A DNA stretch of 64,000 nucleotides from Rhynchopus euleeides (taxonomy: Eukaryota; Euglenozoa; Diplonemea; Diplonemida; Diplonemidae): the NCBI GenBank assembly GCA_963210315.1, contig OY723244.1, positions 1,364,001 to 1,428,000 of the forward strand, in the 5' to 3' direction. The translations under genes and the position numbers were made by a program. The notes beneath the pieces were generated by a model. The model saw nothing but the letters and a program-made list of their open reading frames with translations, did not search any database and was not told where the DNA came from. Numbering within the stretch: position 1 is the first letter of the stretch; each line of letters opens with the position of its first letter. Positions 41,588 to 52,306 of the stretch are shown in pieces.

Positions 41588-42548
41588 ACTTGGCACTGAG
41601 TGGGGGGGGGGGGTGGGGGGAACGGGGGGGGGGTTGGTCTGAAAAGGGGTGTTGGAGGGGGTGGTGGTAGGGTTGTGGCGTGCTCTCCGGTGGTCATCCT
41701 CTCTCTGCGTGTGGCGCATCGGCAAAACAAATAGGACCACGCCACCCCCCCTTCTCCAACGAGTGAAGGGGTGTGGTGTGGTGTGGTGTGGTGTGTGTCC
41801 CCTGCATGATGTAAATTATCCGTCGATCAAAAGTTTCCTGCGATATTGCGCGCTCCAAAAAAAAAACAAGCAGATTCACGTGTTGTTCTTCCCGCGGAGA
41901 GGTTACATCAAAAGAGGGTGGAGGGGGAGGGGATGGGTGCCGGAGTGCATGCTCAAAAAAGTGTTGTTCTACACTGCTAAGCCCCTTTGCCGGAATTGCT
42001 GTTGGGGCCCCTGCCCACGACCCTCCCACCATCCTGTGTCACAGCAGAAGCCCCGCTTGGCGCTGTGTCTGTCTGTCTGTCTGTCTGTGTGTGGACAGTG
42101 GAGACCACGGCAAGAGCAAAAGTGTTCGGTGTGTGCCTCCACTAATATGAAAATATTCACGTGTGTGGGGCAGAACGAAGTAGAGAGCTGTTGAGACAGC
42201 CACCAGCCGCCTGAAGTGGGTCTTGATGCCGCACCTCACAACGCCAGTCTCTTTGTTTCAACGTTTCTATGCAGGCTGTTCACCGATCTGATGGATTCCC
42301 TTTTGTTACGTTGCCGCTTCGACGTAGCAAACAAAAGGAATGCACACACAAGGAGCATACCGAGCGTCTCTGCACACCTGAGGTGTCCCCCGTTGTCTCT
42401 CCCCACACCCACACAACGACCCGATGGGTGGGCGAGGACCCGTGCAGGGTTAACCCGCTTGAAAAGCGATCATCACACCCACCCTTTTCAGCCCGAGCAC
42501 ACCACACTTCCCCAACCACTCCCACCCCAGGCACTGGACACCCATAAC
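41588..42548. other. no supported gene
   Basis: G runs, GTGTG and TCTG microsatellites (41770, 42068), and an inverted pair around 42290-42335 (GATTCCCTTTTGTTA with AACAAAAGGAATGC). Confidence 0.45.
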
Positions 42549-43670
42549 ATGGAAGTGTCTGTGCGTCACAGCGAGACAGCTGTGTTGTCGGTGTTCCGGA
42601 AGGCGGGACTGTGGTCGGGCTGAAGGCGGATGCGCTCAACGAGATGTTCCCGGGTTCTATCAACAACGCAGACCGAAAGGCTGCATGCGTGGCAGCACAC
42701 ATCGAAGGGTGTGAGGAGGAGCTGGACGACGCACAGCGCGTTGCCGACACGGGTCTGGAGGACGGGGGTGCTGTCAAGCTCGTCCCACGCTGGCCCATCG
42801 TCAAGGCCCCCGCAGTCTACTCATCGACCCATGGCAAAGCCATATACCGCATCACACTGTCGAGGTGTGGGACGCTGTGTGCTGTGGGTTGTGATAAAGG
42901 ACACATCACTGTGTTTGACACCATCACCGCTGCTGTGGTGGCGGACTTAACACACGGCGACAAGGCTATTACTCACACTGCGTCCTCTGTCTGCGGGACG
43001 TGGTTGGCAACGTGCTCTCTTGACGGCACCATCTGCGTGTGGCTGACTTCAACTTGGGAGGAGGTGTGCATGCTGCACCACAACGACAATCGTGTGTTCA
43101 GTGCAGCGTGGACACACTGCGGACGTCTGGTTTCCGGAGAGTGCGAAGGCGAAGTGTGTGTGTGGGGCTTGAAGGGCACACCGAGCGCCACAGTGCTGGA
43201 GGGTCACAGCAAGGTTCTTTGCAGCATTGCTGTGTCGGGCACGAGGATCTTCAGCGGGTCGGATGACTGCAGCATGTGTGTGTGACATCAGCACCCTCAC
43301 ACACACACACACCCTGGATGGGCACACTGATCAGGTGTGGGACATCGCCCTGACTCAGGACGAGCAGCACCTGGTGTCGTGCTCTCACGACAAGTCACTC
43401 AAGGTGTGGTGCACAACCTCCCTCAGCTGCCTGCGTACTGTGCAACTGGACGACTATCCCTCCTCACTTGCTGTGTCACAGCCAGGTGATGTTGTTGCAG
43501 TGGAGACTCCTAACAGTAACACAACCACAGTGTACCGCCTCAGCACAGGTGAGCGTCTGGGGACGGTGGCCTCAAAGGGTGTTGGTGTTGCACTTAGCCT
43601 CTGCGGGAGGTGGGTCTTCACTGCAGCAACATTTCAGTCTCTGTGTGTGCTGTCTTCCGTTTCACCCTGA
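42549..43670 (+). pseudogene. UBL/WD40 fusion, copy 1 (frameshifted)
   Basis: Aligned with the intact copies, this one has lost 7 bases in the first strand of the ubiquitin-like part (near 42575) and 2 bases at 43275, just before a CA microsatellite in the coding sequence. The three resulting frames together cover the whole protein from the ATG at 42549 to the family ending VLSSVSP. The remaining sequence is well conserved, so the gene died recently or is rescued by means I cannot see. Confidence 0.8.
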
Positions 43671-44414
43671 GTGCAGTGTCAGACCGTGTCTTACACCGTT
43701 AAACAAGCACGACACTTCTGTCAGTGTGTGTGCCGTGTCTTCTGTTTCACCCGGAGAGCTGTGTTCTGGCCACCCTGTTCCCTGCCTTCTGTTGCCATGT
43801 TGTTCGTGTGGGGACTTGGCCCAGAGTTCTGAGAAAGACGCAAAGGTGAACCACATCACAAACTTGCTTTCTACCGCACGACCTGACCCTGCTCCGTTTG
43901 GATCTTTGACTTGAGAAGAGGGCAAATGACTGACGCAGTGCTCTCTCTGCAGACTGCCCCACCTCCCCTCCCCTCCCTCGCGAAGCCCCCCTCTCCACCT
44001 TTGCAATGCACACCTGAGGGGGCCCTCGCTACGAGTCACTGTGAGTCACGAGTCGTCAGTTTTCAGCCAAACATGGCTGACTTCTCACTTTTTCTCACTC
44101 AGTCACACTTGGTAGCGAGGGCCCCCTGAGACCAGTGTTGATTCATAGCATTTCGGGCACATGCCGTATTCCTGCACCCACCAGCATGCTGATCAGAGTT
44201 GAATTGTTTTTCTTTCACTTCCACACCGGAGTCAGCAGTGAAGAAGCTCAGGCGTCCTGTGCTGCTGCCACAATTGTGTTTCAGGGCGGGTGGTTTGCCT
44301 TGTGTGCATCGCTTGCCTTGGAGGGGAACATGTTGGGCTCCGCCACACCGTGCAGGAGGGCTTTACAGTGTCAAGCAGGGCACACCACCTCCCACACAGC
44401 CTCCTCCCGTCACC
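43671..44414. other. intergenic, with MITE F copy 4
   Basis: Duplicated 3' flank pieces (CGTGTCTTCTGTTTCACCCG near 43735) of WD40 copies, then the MITE. No gene. Confidence 0.5.
44018..44126. mobile_element. MITE (family F), copy 4, TGA duplication
   Basis: GGGGGCCCTCGCTACGAGTC to TGGTAGCGAGGGCCCCC, 109 bp, flanked by TGA at 44015-44017 and 44127-44129. Confidence 0.92.
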
Positions 44415-44608
44415 ATGCTTGCGAGGGGCGGGAAGAAGGGGAGGTGCGTGACGCCCCCTGCAGCGGAGCCGGGCACTCCCCCACTGAGCGCGTCGAAGCG
44501 GCGTCGCGTCACGGCCTGCCCGGTGCAATCGCCTGCGACCCCGGGTGCTGTGGGTGGGTCCCTGGAGGGGGGCATCGCGGCGGAGGGGGGCCCAGTCGTG
44601 GAGAAGGT
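44415..44608 (+). other. candidate N-terminal exon of UBL/WD40 copy 2
   Basis: ATG at 44415 (ACCATG context) encodes a basic, Pro-rich segment with GGKKGRCVTPP and SKRRRVTACP, a nuclear-localisation-like pair. It is nearly identical to 47175-47365. It ends GAGAAG before GTGCTC, a donor-like site, and a CCACCACAG lies before the ATG at 44871. Simple splicing of these two sites does not keep the WD40 frame, so the link is uncertain. Confidence 0.4.
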
Positions 44609-44870
44609 GCTCGCCACCAACCCCACAGAGCCCACAGGTGTCGAACCCAGCAGCAAGAGTATGGCAGCACCAATGCGAGGAACATGTTTCGTGTGTCTTT
44701 CCGTGTGGGGAAGCGTCTACCTGACAGTGCAATTGGAGTGTCATCAGAACTGTTGTGGCTGGGAAGGAGAGGTTGCCTTCTGATAGTTCTTCCGCAGCCC
44801 AACTGTGTGGGGACTTCTTCTGTGATGTCGTGTGGACCACCACCTCCTCCCAACCACCCCCACCACAGGG

Positions 44871-46025
44871 ATGGACGGCCCCACCGTGGATGTGACTGTG
44901 CGTCACACGGGGACCGGAGACAGCTGTGTCGTCGGTGTTCCGGAAGGCGGGACCGTGGTCGGGCTGAAGGCGGATGCGCTCAACGAGATGTTCCCGGGTT
45001 CTATCAACAACCCAGTCCGTGAGGCTGAAAACGTCGCAGCACACATCGAAGGGTGTGAGGAGGAGCTGGACGATGCACAGCGTGTTGCCGACACGGGTCT
45101 GGAGGACGGGGGTGCTGTCAAGCTCGTCCCACGCTGCCCCAACGTCAAGGCCCCCGCAGTCTACTCATCGACCCATGGCGGCGATGTATACCACATCAAA
45201 CTGTCGAGGTGTGGGACGCTGTGTGCTGTGGGTTACCGCAACGCACACATCACTGTGTTTGACACCAGCACCGCTGCTGTGGTGGCGGACTTAACACACG
45301 GCAACACGCATATGTATTGCGCAGCGTTCTCAGTCTGTGGGACGTGGTTGGCAACGTGCTCTCTTGACGGCACCATCTGCGTGTGGCTGACTTCAACTTG
45401 GGAGGAGGTGTGCATGCTGCACCACAACAACACCCCGGTGGACAGTGCAGCGTGGACACACTGCGGACGTCTGGTGTCCGGAGACTACAGAGGCAAACTG
45501 CGTGTGTGGGACTTGAAGAGCACACCGAGCGCCACAGTGCTGGAGGGTCACAGTGATGCTGTTCGCAGCATAGCTGTGTCGGGCACGAGGATCTTCAGCG
45601 GGTCAGATGACAACAGCATCCGTGTGTGGGACATCAGCACCCTCACACACACACACACCCTGGATGAGCACACTGATGCGGTGATCGGCGTCGTCCTGAC
45701 TCAGGACGAGCAGCACCTGGTGTCGTGCTCTTACGACGAGACACTCAAGGTGTGGTGCACAACCTCCCTCAGCTGCCTGCGTACTGTGGAACTGTACGAA
45801 TCCTGTCCCGACTCACTTGCTGTGTCACAGCCAGGTGATGTTGTTGCAGTGGCGTCTCCTGACAATGGCACCACCAGACTGTACCGCCTCAGCACAGGTG
45901 AGTGTCTGGGGAAGGTGGACTCATACGGTGATGGTGTTGCACTCAGCCTCTGCGGGAGGTGGGTCTTCACAACAACGAAAAACATTTCAGTCTCTGTGTG
46001 TGCTGTGTCTTCCGTTTCACCCTGA
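44871..46025 (+). CDS. ubiquitin-like/WD40 beta-propeller fusion, copy 2 (384 aa)
   Basis: ATG at 44871, right after an acceptor-like CCACCACAG. Residues 1-85 fit the ubiquitin pattern: two opening strands (VDVTVRHTG, CVVGVPEGGTVVGLK), a helix, then EELDDAQRVADTGLEDGGAV with a closing KLVPR. In ubiquitin-like proteins the corresponding piece is L.D..TL.D..I.DG..L.L. No terminal GG follows, so conjugation is unlikely. Residues 100-384 form about seven WD blades, including TICVWLTSTWEEV, KLRVWDLKSTPSATVLEGH, SIRVWDISTLTHTHTLDEH and TLKVWCTTSLSCLRTV. The propeller probably binds a partner; a role in the ubiquitin system is inferred. A CA microsatellite encodes the THTHTL loop. Paralogues sit at 42549, 47655, 49340 and 50480. 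Confidence 0.82.
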   Translation: MDGPTVDVTVRHTGTGDSCVVGVPEGGTVVGLKADALNEMFPGSINNPVREAENVAAHIEGCEEELDDAQRVADTGLEDGGAVKLVPRCPNVKAPAVYSSTHGGDVYHIKLSRCGTLCAVGYRNAHITVFDTSTAAVVADLTHGNTHMYCAAFSVCGTWLATCSLDGTICVWLTSTWEEVCMLHHNNTPVDSAAWTHCGRLVSGDYRGKLRVWDLKSTPSATVLEGHSDAVRSIAVSGTRIFSGSDDNSIRVWDISTLTHTHTLDEHTDAVIGVVLTQDEQHLVSCSYDETLKVWCTTSLSCLRTVELYESCPDSLAVSQPGDVVAVASPDNGTTRLYRLSTGECLGKVDSYGDGVALSLCGRWVFTTTKNISVSVCAVSSVSP

Positions 46026-47174
46026 GTGCAGTGTCTCGGAACCTGTTTGTGTGACAGACATAGCGGGCCTTGCTCTCTTGGGACTCACGTGTGTTGCTGA
46101 CCACATGTGGAGGTCAGTCGGGGAGCTTGGGTGTGATGGTGCATGTGTCTGCGTGTTCCCAACATGTGTGCATGTGTCTGTGTGTGTGGTTGGTGGTGTG
46201 AGGTGGATTTAGCGTGTTTCGGTATCTTTTTGCGTGAGGGCTCGTCCCTTTGTGGGGTGGTCTGTGTGTGTGTGCACCAACCGGAGTGAGGCAGGCACAG
46301 GTGCCTGCCTCGCTCTGTGCCCCGCCTCTTGCCTGCATCTTCAGCCTCAGCCCCCCTGCCCACCCCACGCCCTCACCCACCTCTCGGCGTTTCTGCCTGG
46401 CTTTCATCTCTCGAAGCCACTCCTGCCTTCCTTGTGCTGGCGGCAGCACGATAAAAGAAAGTCACACATCGAAGCAAACAAGACACTCACCAAGGAAGAA
46501 GAGTCAGCACAGGCCACTTGAACAACAACGACCAGAAGGTGACATTGCCCTGCCCTGTGTGAGGACGAGCAGCACCTGGTGTCGTGCTCTGGCGACAAGT
46601 CACTCAAGGTGTGGTGCACAACCTCAGGCACAACCTCTGGCGGTGTTTGGCGGCGTTGCGTAGTGTTGTGCGGTGTTCCTCGTGTACAGTGGGAACTCCG
46701 AGGGTTCTTCAGGAGAGTGTGAGCATGGCACGCATTCTGTTGTCTTGAATCGTGAGTACAAAGGGTCCCTTCTGGGGTTCTTGGGGGACCGGGTTTTTCC
46801 TTCCCCGTCGGTGGGCCACCAGAGGGAGAGGGACCCGGTCTGAGGCGCTTGGGACATCCAGATGATGTGGTGCCCCTTATAAGCGAGCAATGGACGACGT
46901 CAGCACCGCCAACCAAGACTGCCGGGCAAACGAACCTCATCAGCATCGAAGCATGTGTCAGCCGGAGGGTTGCTGCCACCGTACCCCTCGCCCTCGCCCC
47001 TCCCCCATCCTTCAGGTCGTCGCGCACCTGGTTGTTGCACAGTAGCGGCTGTGCATCGTTGCCTTCCACCACCTCGCGTCTGGGTGGGCCACTTTGGGTC
47101 ACGCTGCCTTTGCCACCCATCCCCACCCCAAAGGCACAGACACACCACCTCCCACACAGCCTCCTCCCGGCACC
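46026..47174. repeat. WD40-family intergenic segment, duplicated at 49950-50540
   Basis: 46030-46620 and 49955-50540 are nearly identical, including GACTCACGTGTGTTGCTGAC and a stub of a WD40 blade (46556-46630, HLVSCSGDKSLKVWCTT). It shows that the array expanded by duplication of units larger than the gene. 46630-47174 is non-coding. Confidence 0.8.
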
Positions 47175-48803
47175 ATGTCTGCGAGGGGCGGGAAGAAGGG
47201 GAGGTGCGTGACGCCCCCCGCAGCGGAGCCGGGCACTCCCCCACAGAGCGCGCCGAAGCGGCGTCGCGTCACGGCCTGCCCGGTGCAATCGCCTGCGACC
47301 CCGGGTGCTGTGGGTGGGTCCCTGGAGGGGGGCATCGCGGCGGAGGGTGGCCCAGTCGTGGAGAAGTGCTCGCCACCAACCCCACAGAGCCCGCAGGTGT
47401 CGAACCCAGCAGCAAGAGTATGGCAGCACCAATGCAAGGAACAGGTTTCGTGTGTGTTTCCGTGTTTCCGTGTGGGGAAGCGTCAACCTGACAGTGCAAT
47501 TGGAGTGTCATCAGAACTGTGTTGTGGCTGGAAGGAGAGGTTGCCTTCTGATCGTTCTTCCGCAGCCCAACTGTGTGGGGATTTGTTCTGTGATGTTGTG
47601 TGGTCGACAACTATCTCGACACCTCACCACCTCCCAACCACCACCACCACAGGAATGGACGGCCCCACCGTGGACGTGACTGTGCGTCACACGGGGACCG
47701 GAGACAGCTGTGTCGTCGGTGTTCCGGAAGGCGGGACCGTGGTCGGGCTGAAGGCGGATGCGCTTAACGAGATGTTCCCGGGTTCTATCAACAACCCAGT
47801 CCGTGAGGCTGAAAACGTCGCAGCACACATCGAAGGGTGTGAGGAGGAGCTGGACGATGCACAGCGTGTTGCCGACACGGGTCTGGAGGACGGGGGTGCT
47901 GTCAAGCTCGTCCCACGCTGGCCCATCGTCAAGGCGCCCGCAGTCTACTCATCGACCCATGGCGAGGACGTCGAGTCCATCAGACTGTCGAGGTGTGGGA
48001 CGCTGTGTGCTGTGTGTTACGACAACGGACACATCACTGTGTTTGACACCATCACCGCTGATGTGGTGGCGGACTTAACACACGGCAACCAGACGATTCT
48101 TTGCACAGCGTTCTCTGTCTGTGGGATGTGGTTGGCAACGTGCTCTTGGGACCGCACCATCTGCGTGTGGCTGACATCAACTTGGGAGCAGGTGTGCATG
48201 CTGCACCACAACACCCTTGTGTTGAGTGCAGCGTGGACACACTGCGGACGTCTGGTGTCGGGAGACACCGAAGGCAAAGTGCGTGTGTGGGACCTGAAGG
48301 GCACACCGAGCGCCACAGTGCTGGAGGGTCACAGCAAGGCTGTTAACAGCATTGCTGTGTCGGGCACGAGGATCTTCAGCGGGTCAGATGACAAGACGAT
48401 CCGTGTGTGGGACATCAGCACCCTCACACACACACACACCCTGGATGACCACACTAAGTATGTCATGTGCATCGCCCTGACTCAGGACGAGCAGCACCTG
48501 GTGTCGTGCTCTGACGGCAAGTCTGACAAGTCACTCAAGGTGTGGTGCACAACCTCCCTCAGCTGCCTGCGTACTGTGCGACTGGGCTCCTCTCCCTACT
48601 CACTTGCTGTGTCACAGCCAGGTGATGTTGTTGCAGTGAAGCTCTTGTCCTGCACCAGACTGTTCCGCCTCCGCACAGGAAAGTGTCTCGGGAAGGTGGC
48701 CTCACAGGGGAATGGTGTTGCACTCAGCCTCTGCGGGAGGTGGGTCTTCACAACGTTGTACACTTCAGTCACTGTGTGTGCCGTGTCTTCCGTTTCACCC
48801 TGA
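47175..48803 (+). CDS. ubiquitin-like/WD40 beta-propeller fusion, copy 3 (542 aa as read, 382 aa core)
   Basis: One open frame joins the basic N-terminal segment (MSARGGKKGRC) to the UBL/WD40 core that starts with MDGPTVDV at 47655. Compared with copy 2 the segment lacks one G at the donor-like site (GAGAAGTGCTC), which opens the frame through what looks like intron sequence ending CCACCACCACCACAG. So the true product is either the 382-residue core, or a longer protein if that region is exonic. Core features match copy 2: EELDDAQRVADTGLEDGGAV, then WD blades with TICVWLTSTWEQV, KVRVWDLKGTP, TIRVWDISTL and SLKVWCTTSL. A 4-residue insertion (SDGKSDKSLK) lies near 48525. Confidence 0.8.
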   Translation: MSARGGKKGRCVTPPAAEPGTPPQSAPKRRRVTACPVQSPATPGAVGGSLEGGIAAEGGPVVEKCSPPTPQSPQVSNPAARVWQHQCKEQVSCVFPCFRVGKRQPDSAIGVSSELCCGWKERLPSDRSSAAQLCGDLFCDVVWSTTISTPHHLPTTTTTGMDGPTVDVTVRHTGTGDSCVVGVPEGGTVVGLKADALNEMFPGSINNPVREAENVAAHIEGCEEELDDAQRVADTGLEDGGAVKLVPRWPIVKAPAVYSSTHGEDVESIRLSRCGTLCAVCYDNGHITVFDTITADVVADLTHGNQTILCTAFSVCGMWLATCSWDRTICVWLTSTWEQVCMLHHNTLVLSAAWTHCGRLVSGDTEGKVRVWDLKGTPSATVLEGHSKAVNSIAVSGTRIFSGSDDKTIRVWDISTLTHTHTLDDHTKYVMCIALTQDEQHLVSCSDGKSDKSLKVWCTTSLSCLRTVRLGSSPYSLAVSQPGDVVAVKLLSCTRLFRLRTGKCLGKVASQGNGVALSLCGRWVFTTLYTSVTVCAVSSVSP

Positions 48804-49339
48804 GTGCAGCGTCAGAACCTGTTTGTGAACCTGGTATGATATGTGTTTGAACGAGGCCGGGGGCGGGGGGTGTGGGTACCAAGCACGGGGGGAATCAGGC
48901 ACGGGATGACGGGGGAAGGGTCCGGGTGTGATGTGTTTGAACGAGGGTGGCGGAGGGGGCGCGGCAAAGAGCCCGACCCCCTCCTCCTGAAGTGGGACTC
49001 CACTAGCCGCGGGACCCGACACTGAAGTACAGTACTCTCTTTCACACCCCACCCCACCCCACCACCCCTGAAGCCTATTTGTTCCGTTCTGTCGATGCCT
49101 GGCTGGGTGCCTGTGTGTGTCGCACCCCTTCGTTAACCTTCCACACACAGCACACAAGAGGTCCACGTGTGTATGGAGGGGGTGTGGGGTCTTGCTACCT
49201 GTTTCCCTGCCTTGTGTGATTCCCGTTCTCCGCGCTGTTCTCCTGGGGTGGGTCGGACTCCTCCAGGAGGGCGTGCAGCATCGCCAGCGTGGTGCGTGAC
49301 ACGTGTGTGGGCATCCCCCAGCCCTCACCCACTCTGAAG
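48804..49339. other. no supported gene
   Basis: G-rich; GATGTGTTTGAACGAG-like motif repeated at 48839 and 48930. Flank of the broken copy 4. Confidence 0.45.
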
Positions 49340-49982
49340 TCCTTCCGAGGTTGGGAGGAGGTGTGCATGCTGCACCACAACAACACCCCGGTGGACAGTG
49401 CAGCGTGGACACACTGCGGACGTCTGGTGTCCGGAGACTACAGAGGCAAACTGCGTGTGTGGGACTTGAAGGGCACACCGAGCGCCACAGTGCTGGAGGG
49501 TCACAGTGATGCTGTTCGCAGCATAGCTGTGTCGGGCACGAGGATCTTCAGCGGGTCATATGACAAAGAGCATCCGTGTGTGGGACATCAGCACCCTCAC
49601 ACACGCACACACCCTGGATGAGCACACTGATGCGGTGATCGGCGTCGTCCTGACTGAGGACGAGCAGCACCTGGTGTCGTGCTCTTACGACGAGTCACTC
49701 AAGGTGTGGTGCACAACCTCCCTCAGCTGCCTGCGTACTGTGCAGCAGGTCGTATCCTGTCCCGACTCACTTGCTGTGTCACAGCCAGGTGATGTTGTTG
49801 CAGTGGTGTCTCCTGACAATAGCACCACCACACTGTACCGCCTCAGCACAGGTGAGTGTCTGGGAGAGGTGGACTCACACGGTGATGGTGTTGCACTCAG
49901 CCTCTGCGGGAGGTGGGTCTTCACACCAACGAAAAACACTTCAGTCTCTGTGAGTGCAGTGTCTCGGAACCTGTTTGTGTGA
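49340..49982 (+). pseudogene. UBL/WD40 fusion, copy 4 (5'-truncated, frameshifted)
   Basis: Starts abruptly within the GWEEVCMLHHNNTPVDSAAW blade, so the ubiquitin-like part and the first blades are missing. One extra base at about 49566 (GACAAAGAGC for GACAACAGC) shifts the frame just before the coding CA microsatellite. The end SVSAVSRNLFV is also altered. Closest to copy 2 in sequence. Confidence 0.85.
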
Positions 49983-50479
49983 CAGACATCGCGGGCCTTG
50001 CTCTCTTGGGACTCACGTGTGTTGCTGACCACATGTGGAGGTCAGTCGGGGAGCTTGGGTGTGATGGTGCATGAGTCTGCGTGTTCCCAACAGTCTGTGT
50101 GTGTGGTTGGTGGTGTGAGGTGGATTTAGCGTGTTTCGGTATCCTTTTGCGTGAGGGCTCGTCCCTTTGTGGGGTGGTCTGTGTGTGTGTGCACCAACCG
50201 GAGTGAGGCAGGCACAGGTGCCTGCCTCGCTCTGTGCCCCGCCTCTTGCCTGCATCTTCAGCCTCAGCCCCCCTGCCCACCCCACGCCCTCACCCACCTC
50301 TCGGCGTTTCTGCCTGGCTTTCATCTCTCGAAGCCACTCCTGCCTTCCTTGTGCTGGCGGCAGCACGATAAAAGAAAGTCACACATCGAAGCAAACAAGA
50401 CACTCACCAAGGAAGAAGAGTCAGCACAGGCCACTTGAACAACAACGACCAGAAGGTGACATTGCCCTGCCCTGTGTGA

Positions 50480-50803
50480 GGACGAGCAGCACCTGGTGTC
50501 GTGCTCTGGCGACAAGTCACTCAAGGTGTGGTGCACAACCTCCCTCAGCTGCCTGCGTACTGTGCAATCGAACGGCTTTCCCGACCAACTTGCTGTGTCA
50601 CAGCCAGGTGATGTTGTTGCAGTGAAAGACACTAACGTTGGGACCACACTGTACGTCGCGCTGTACCGCCTCAGCACAGGTGTCTGGGGAAGGTGGACTC
50701 ACAGGGCGGTGGTGTTGCCCTCAGCCCCTGCGGGAGGTGGGTCTTCACACCAACGAACAACACTTCTGTCACTGTGTGTGCTGTGTCTTTCGTTTCACCC
50801 TGA
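50480..50803 (+). pseudogene. UBL/WD40 fusion, copy 5 (last blades only)
   Basis: Begins in the HLVSCSGDKSLKVWCTTSLS blade directly after the duplicated intergenic segment and reaches the VSFVSP-like C-terminus only after a frame change near 50680 (GGTGTCTGGGG lacks part of GGTGAGTGTCTGGGG). A remnant at the array's right edge. Confidence 0.75.
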
Positions 50804-51304
50804 GTCCAGTGTCCCGGAGCCCTGTTTCTGCTGCCTTTTGTCATGTTTCATGACACCGTCTTGGCCCGCGGTGGGGTTGTGCTAACAACGCAGGAAACTT
50901 TGCTATGCAGATCATGCAGGACACACCACACCCGCAGCAGGCGTGTGGGGTGTTCTCGCGATCGACGAATACCCGCTGTTCTTCTCTCCCCTTTCTGATT
51001 TGCAGACACAAAGTTTTCGCTTTGTTGACGTCACTTCCGTCACCCCCGTGTCAGTCTCGCGTGTAGAGAGGACCACACTGTGTCAGGACCTCGTGGGAAT
51101 GCCAGCCCCCCCCCCCCCCTCCAGGCCCCAGCTCGGGTTTGCAGAGCGCCCCACATCTGTTTCGGCAGTGCAGGCTGGAAGACTCACCCCACCCCACCCC
51201 ACCCCTTGGAATGCCCCCACCACCACCACCACCACCACCACTGTTGAGAATAAGGTTTGGGGGGTCCGGGACTTGGGACTTGGTTATTGGGCCCCCCCCC
51301 CCCC
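50804..51304. other. no supported gene
   Basis: Right flank of the WD40 array. CCCCACC runs, a CCACCA microsatellite at 51218-51240 and a C run at 51291. Confidence 0.45.
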
Positions 51305-51306
51305 TA

Positions 51307-52304
51307 GGGCAGTGATTAAAAATTCGTGTTATTCGAATACGAATATTAGGGGGTCTTCGCTGGTCGTTATTCTTCGCCAATCTCCGTCAGTTTTCAGCTA
51401 ATTCAATAGGAAATGCACCAAAACGCACTGACGATCAACCCGTAGCGAAGACCCCCTTATTCGAATAATTTCTCGAAAAATTTTCGCCACGAATAATTCG
51501 CGAATTATTCGTGGGGTTTTACTGGGGTTTCTCTACTAGGAATAGGGACCTACTGCCCACACTCGGGTCGTGGGCGCAGCCCACGACCCCAGTGTGCCCT
51601 GAGGGGACGTGCAATCACTACATTGTGATGATGCGACGCCGAGAATCATCATCTGCAGTGCCTGGAGGAGTACGCTGCACCGTGCATTGAAGACAACAAG
51701 CGCTAAGGGGAGTGGGCACCGTCACGCTGGTGGGACCATTATGGTGCCAGGCGGCCGCTGTTGCACTACGGGGCTGTACCTGATGGGGAAATCGTCATCC
51801 GCGATCCCTACCGAACTTGCGTGGAGGGAGCGGAGCCACCTGGGTCACTCAAAGGTGGAAGCACTACCCCGGTGCCCGAACCTGGGATACATTGTGCGTG
51901 CTTTATGCTGTTCCTGTTGTGCAGTTGGTGACTGGCAGGATAGCAACTGCCTCCTTCAAGATCCCTGTGGCGGAGACCTCCACGCGTGAGTGAGGTGCTG
52001 CCGATGCAAAGGGATCACCACACCTGTGTGCCGTACGGTCAGACATACGTGTGATGATTCATGAGGAAAGCAAAGCCTGAGGCGCTCTGCGGCGCTTTCC
52101 CTCGGTTTGCACTGGAATACACGTGGTCTGACGCCTCTGCCCCTACACAAACCCACAGAAACTTCACGAATAATGACCGAATAACACATGGTCATTTATT
52201 CGCGAATAATGCCATTATTCGTATTCGAATACGAATATTATTCGAATATGTAACTCTGAAAATCGGAGATCACGAATTATTCGCGAATAGTATCTTCACT
52301 GCCC
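51307..52304. mobile_element. TIR transposon (family C), TA flanks
   Basis: Ends GGGCAGTG and CACTGCCC next to TA (51305-51306, 52305-52306). Both subterminal parts are full of ATTCGAATA, ATTCGCGAAT and related palindromes. A 108-bp MITE (51349-51456) has inserted into the left end. The interior (51540-52150) has only short unrecognised frames, so it is non-autonomous or decayed. Confidence 0.85.
51349..51456. mobile_element. MITE (family E), copy 1, TTA duplication, nested in C
   Basis: GGGGGTCTTCGCTGGTCG to GTAGCGAAGACCCCC, 108 bp, with TTA at 51346-51348 and 51457-51459. Related to family F by its G5 start, CTTCGCT/CCTCGCT core and size. Confidence 0.9.
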
Positions 52305-52306
52305 TA

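Noticed and set aside
46404..47486. 360-codon minus-strand frame across the WD40 intergenic region
   Set aside because: Antisense to duplicated WD40 flank and the N-terminal segment; no domain.
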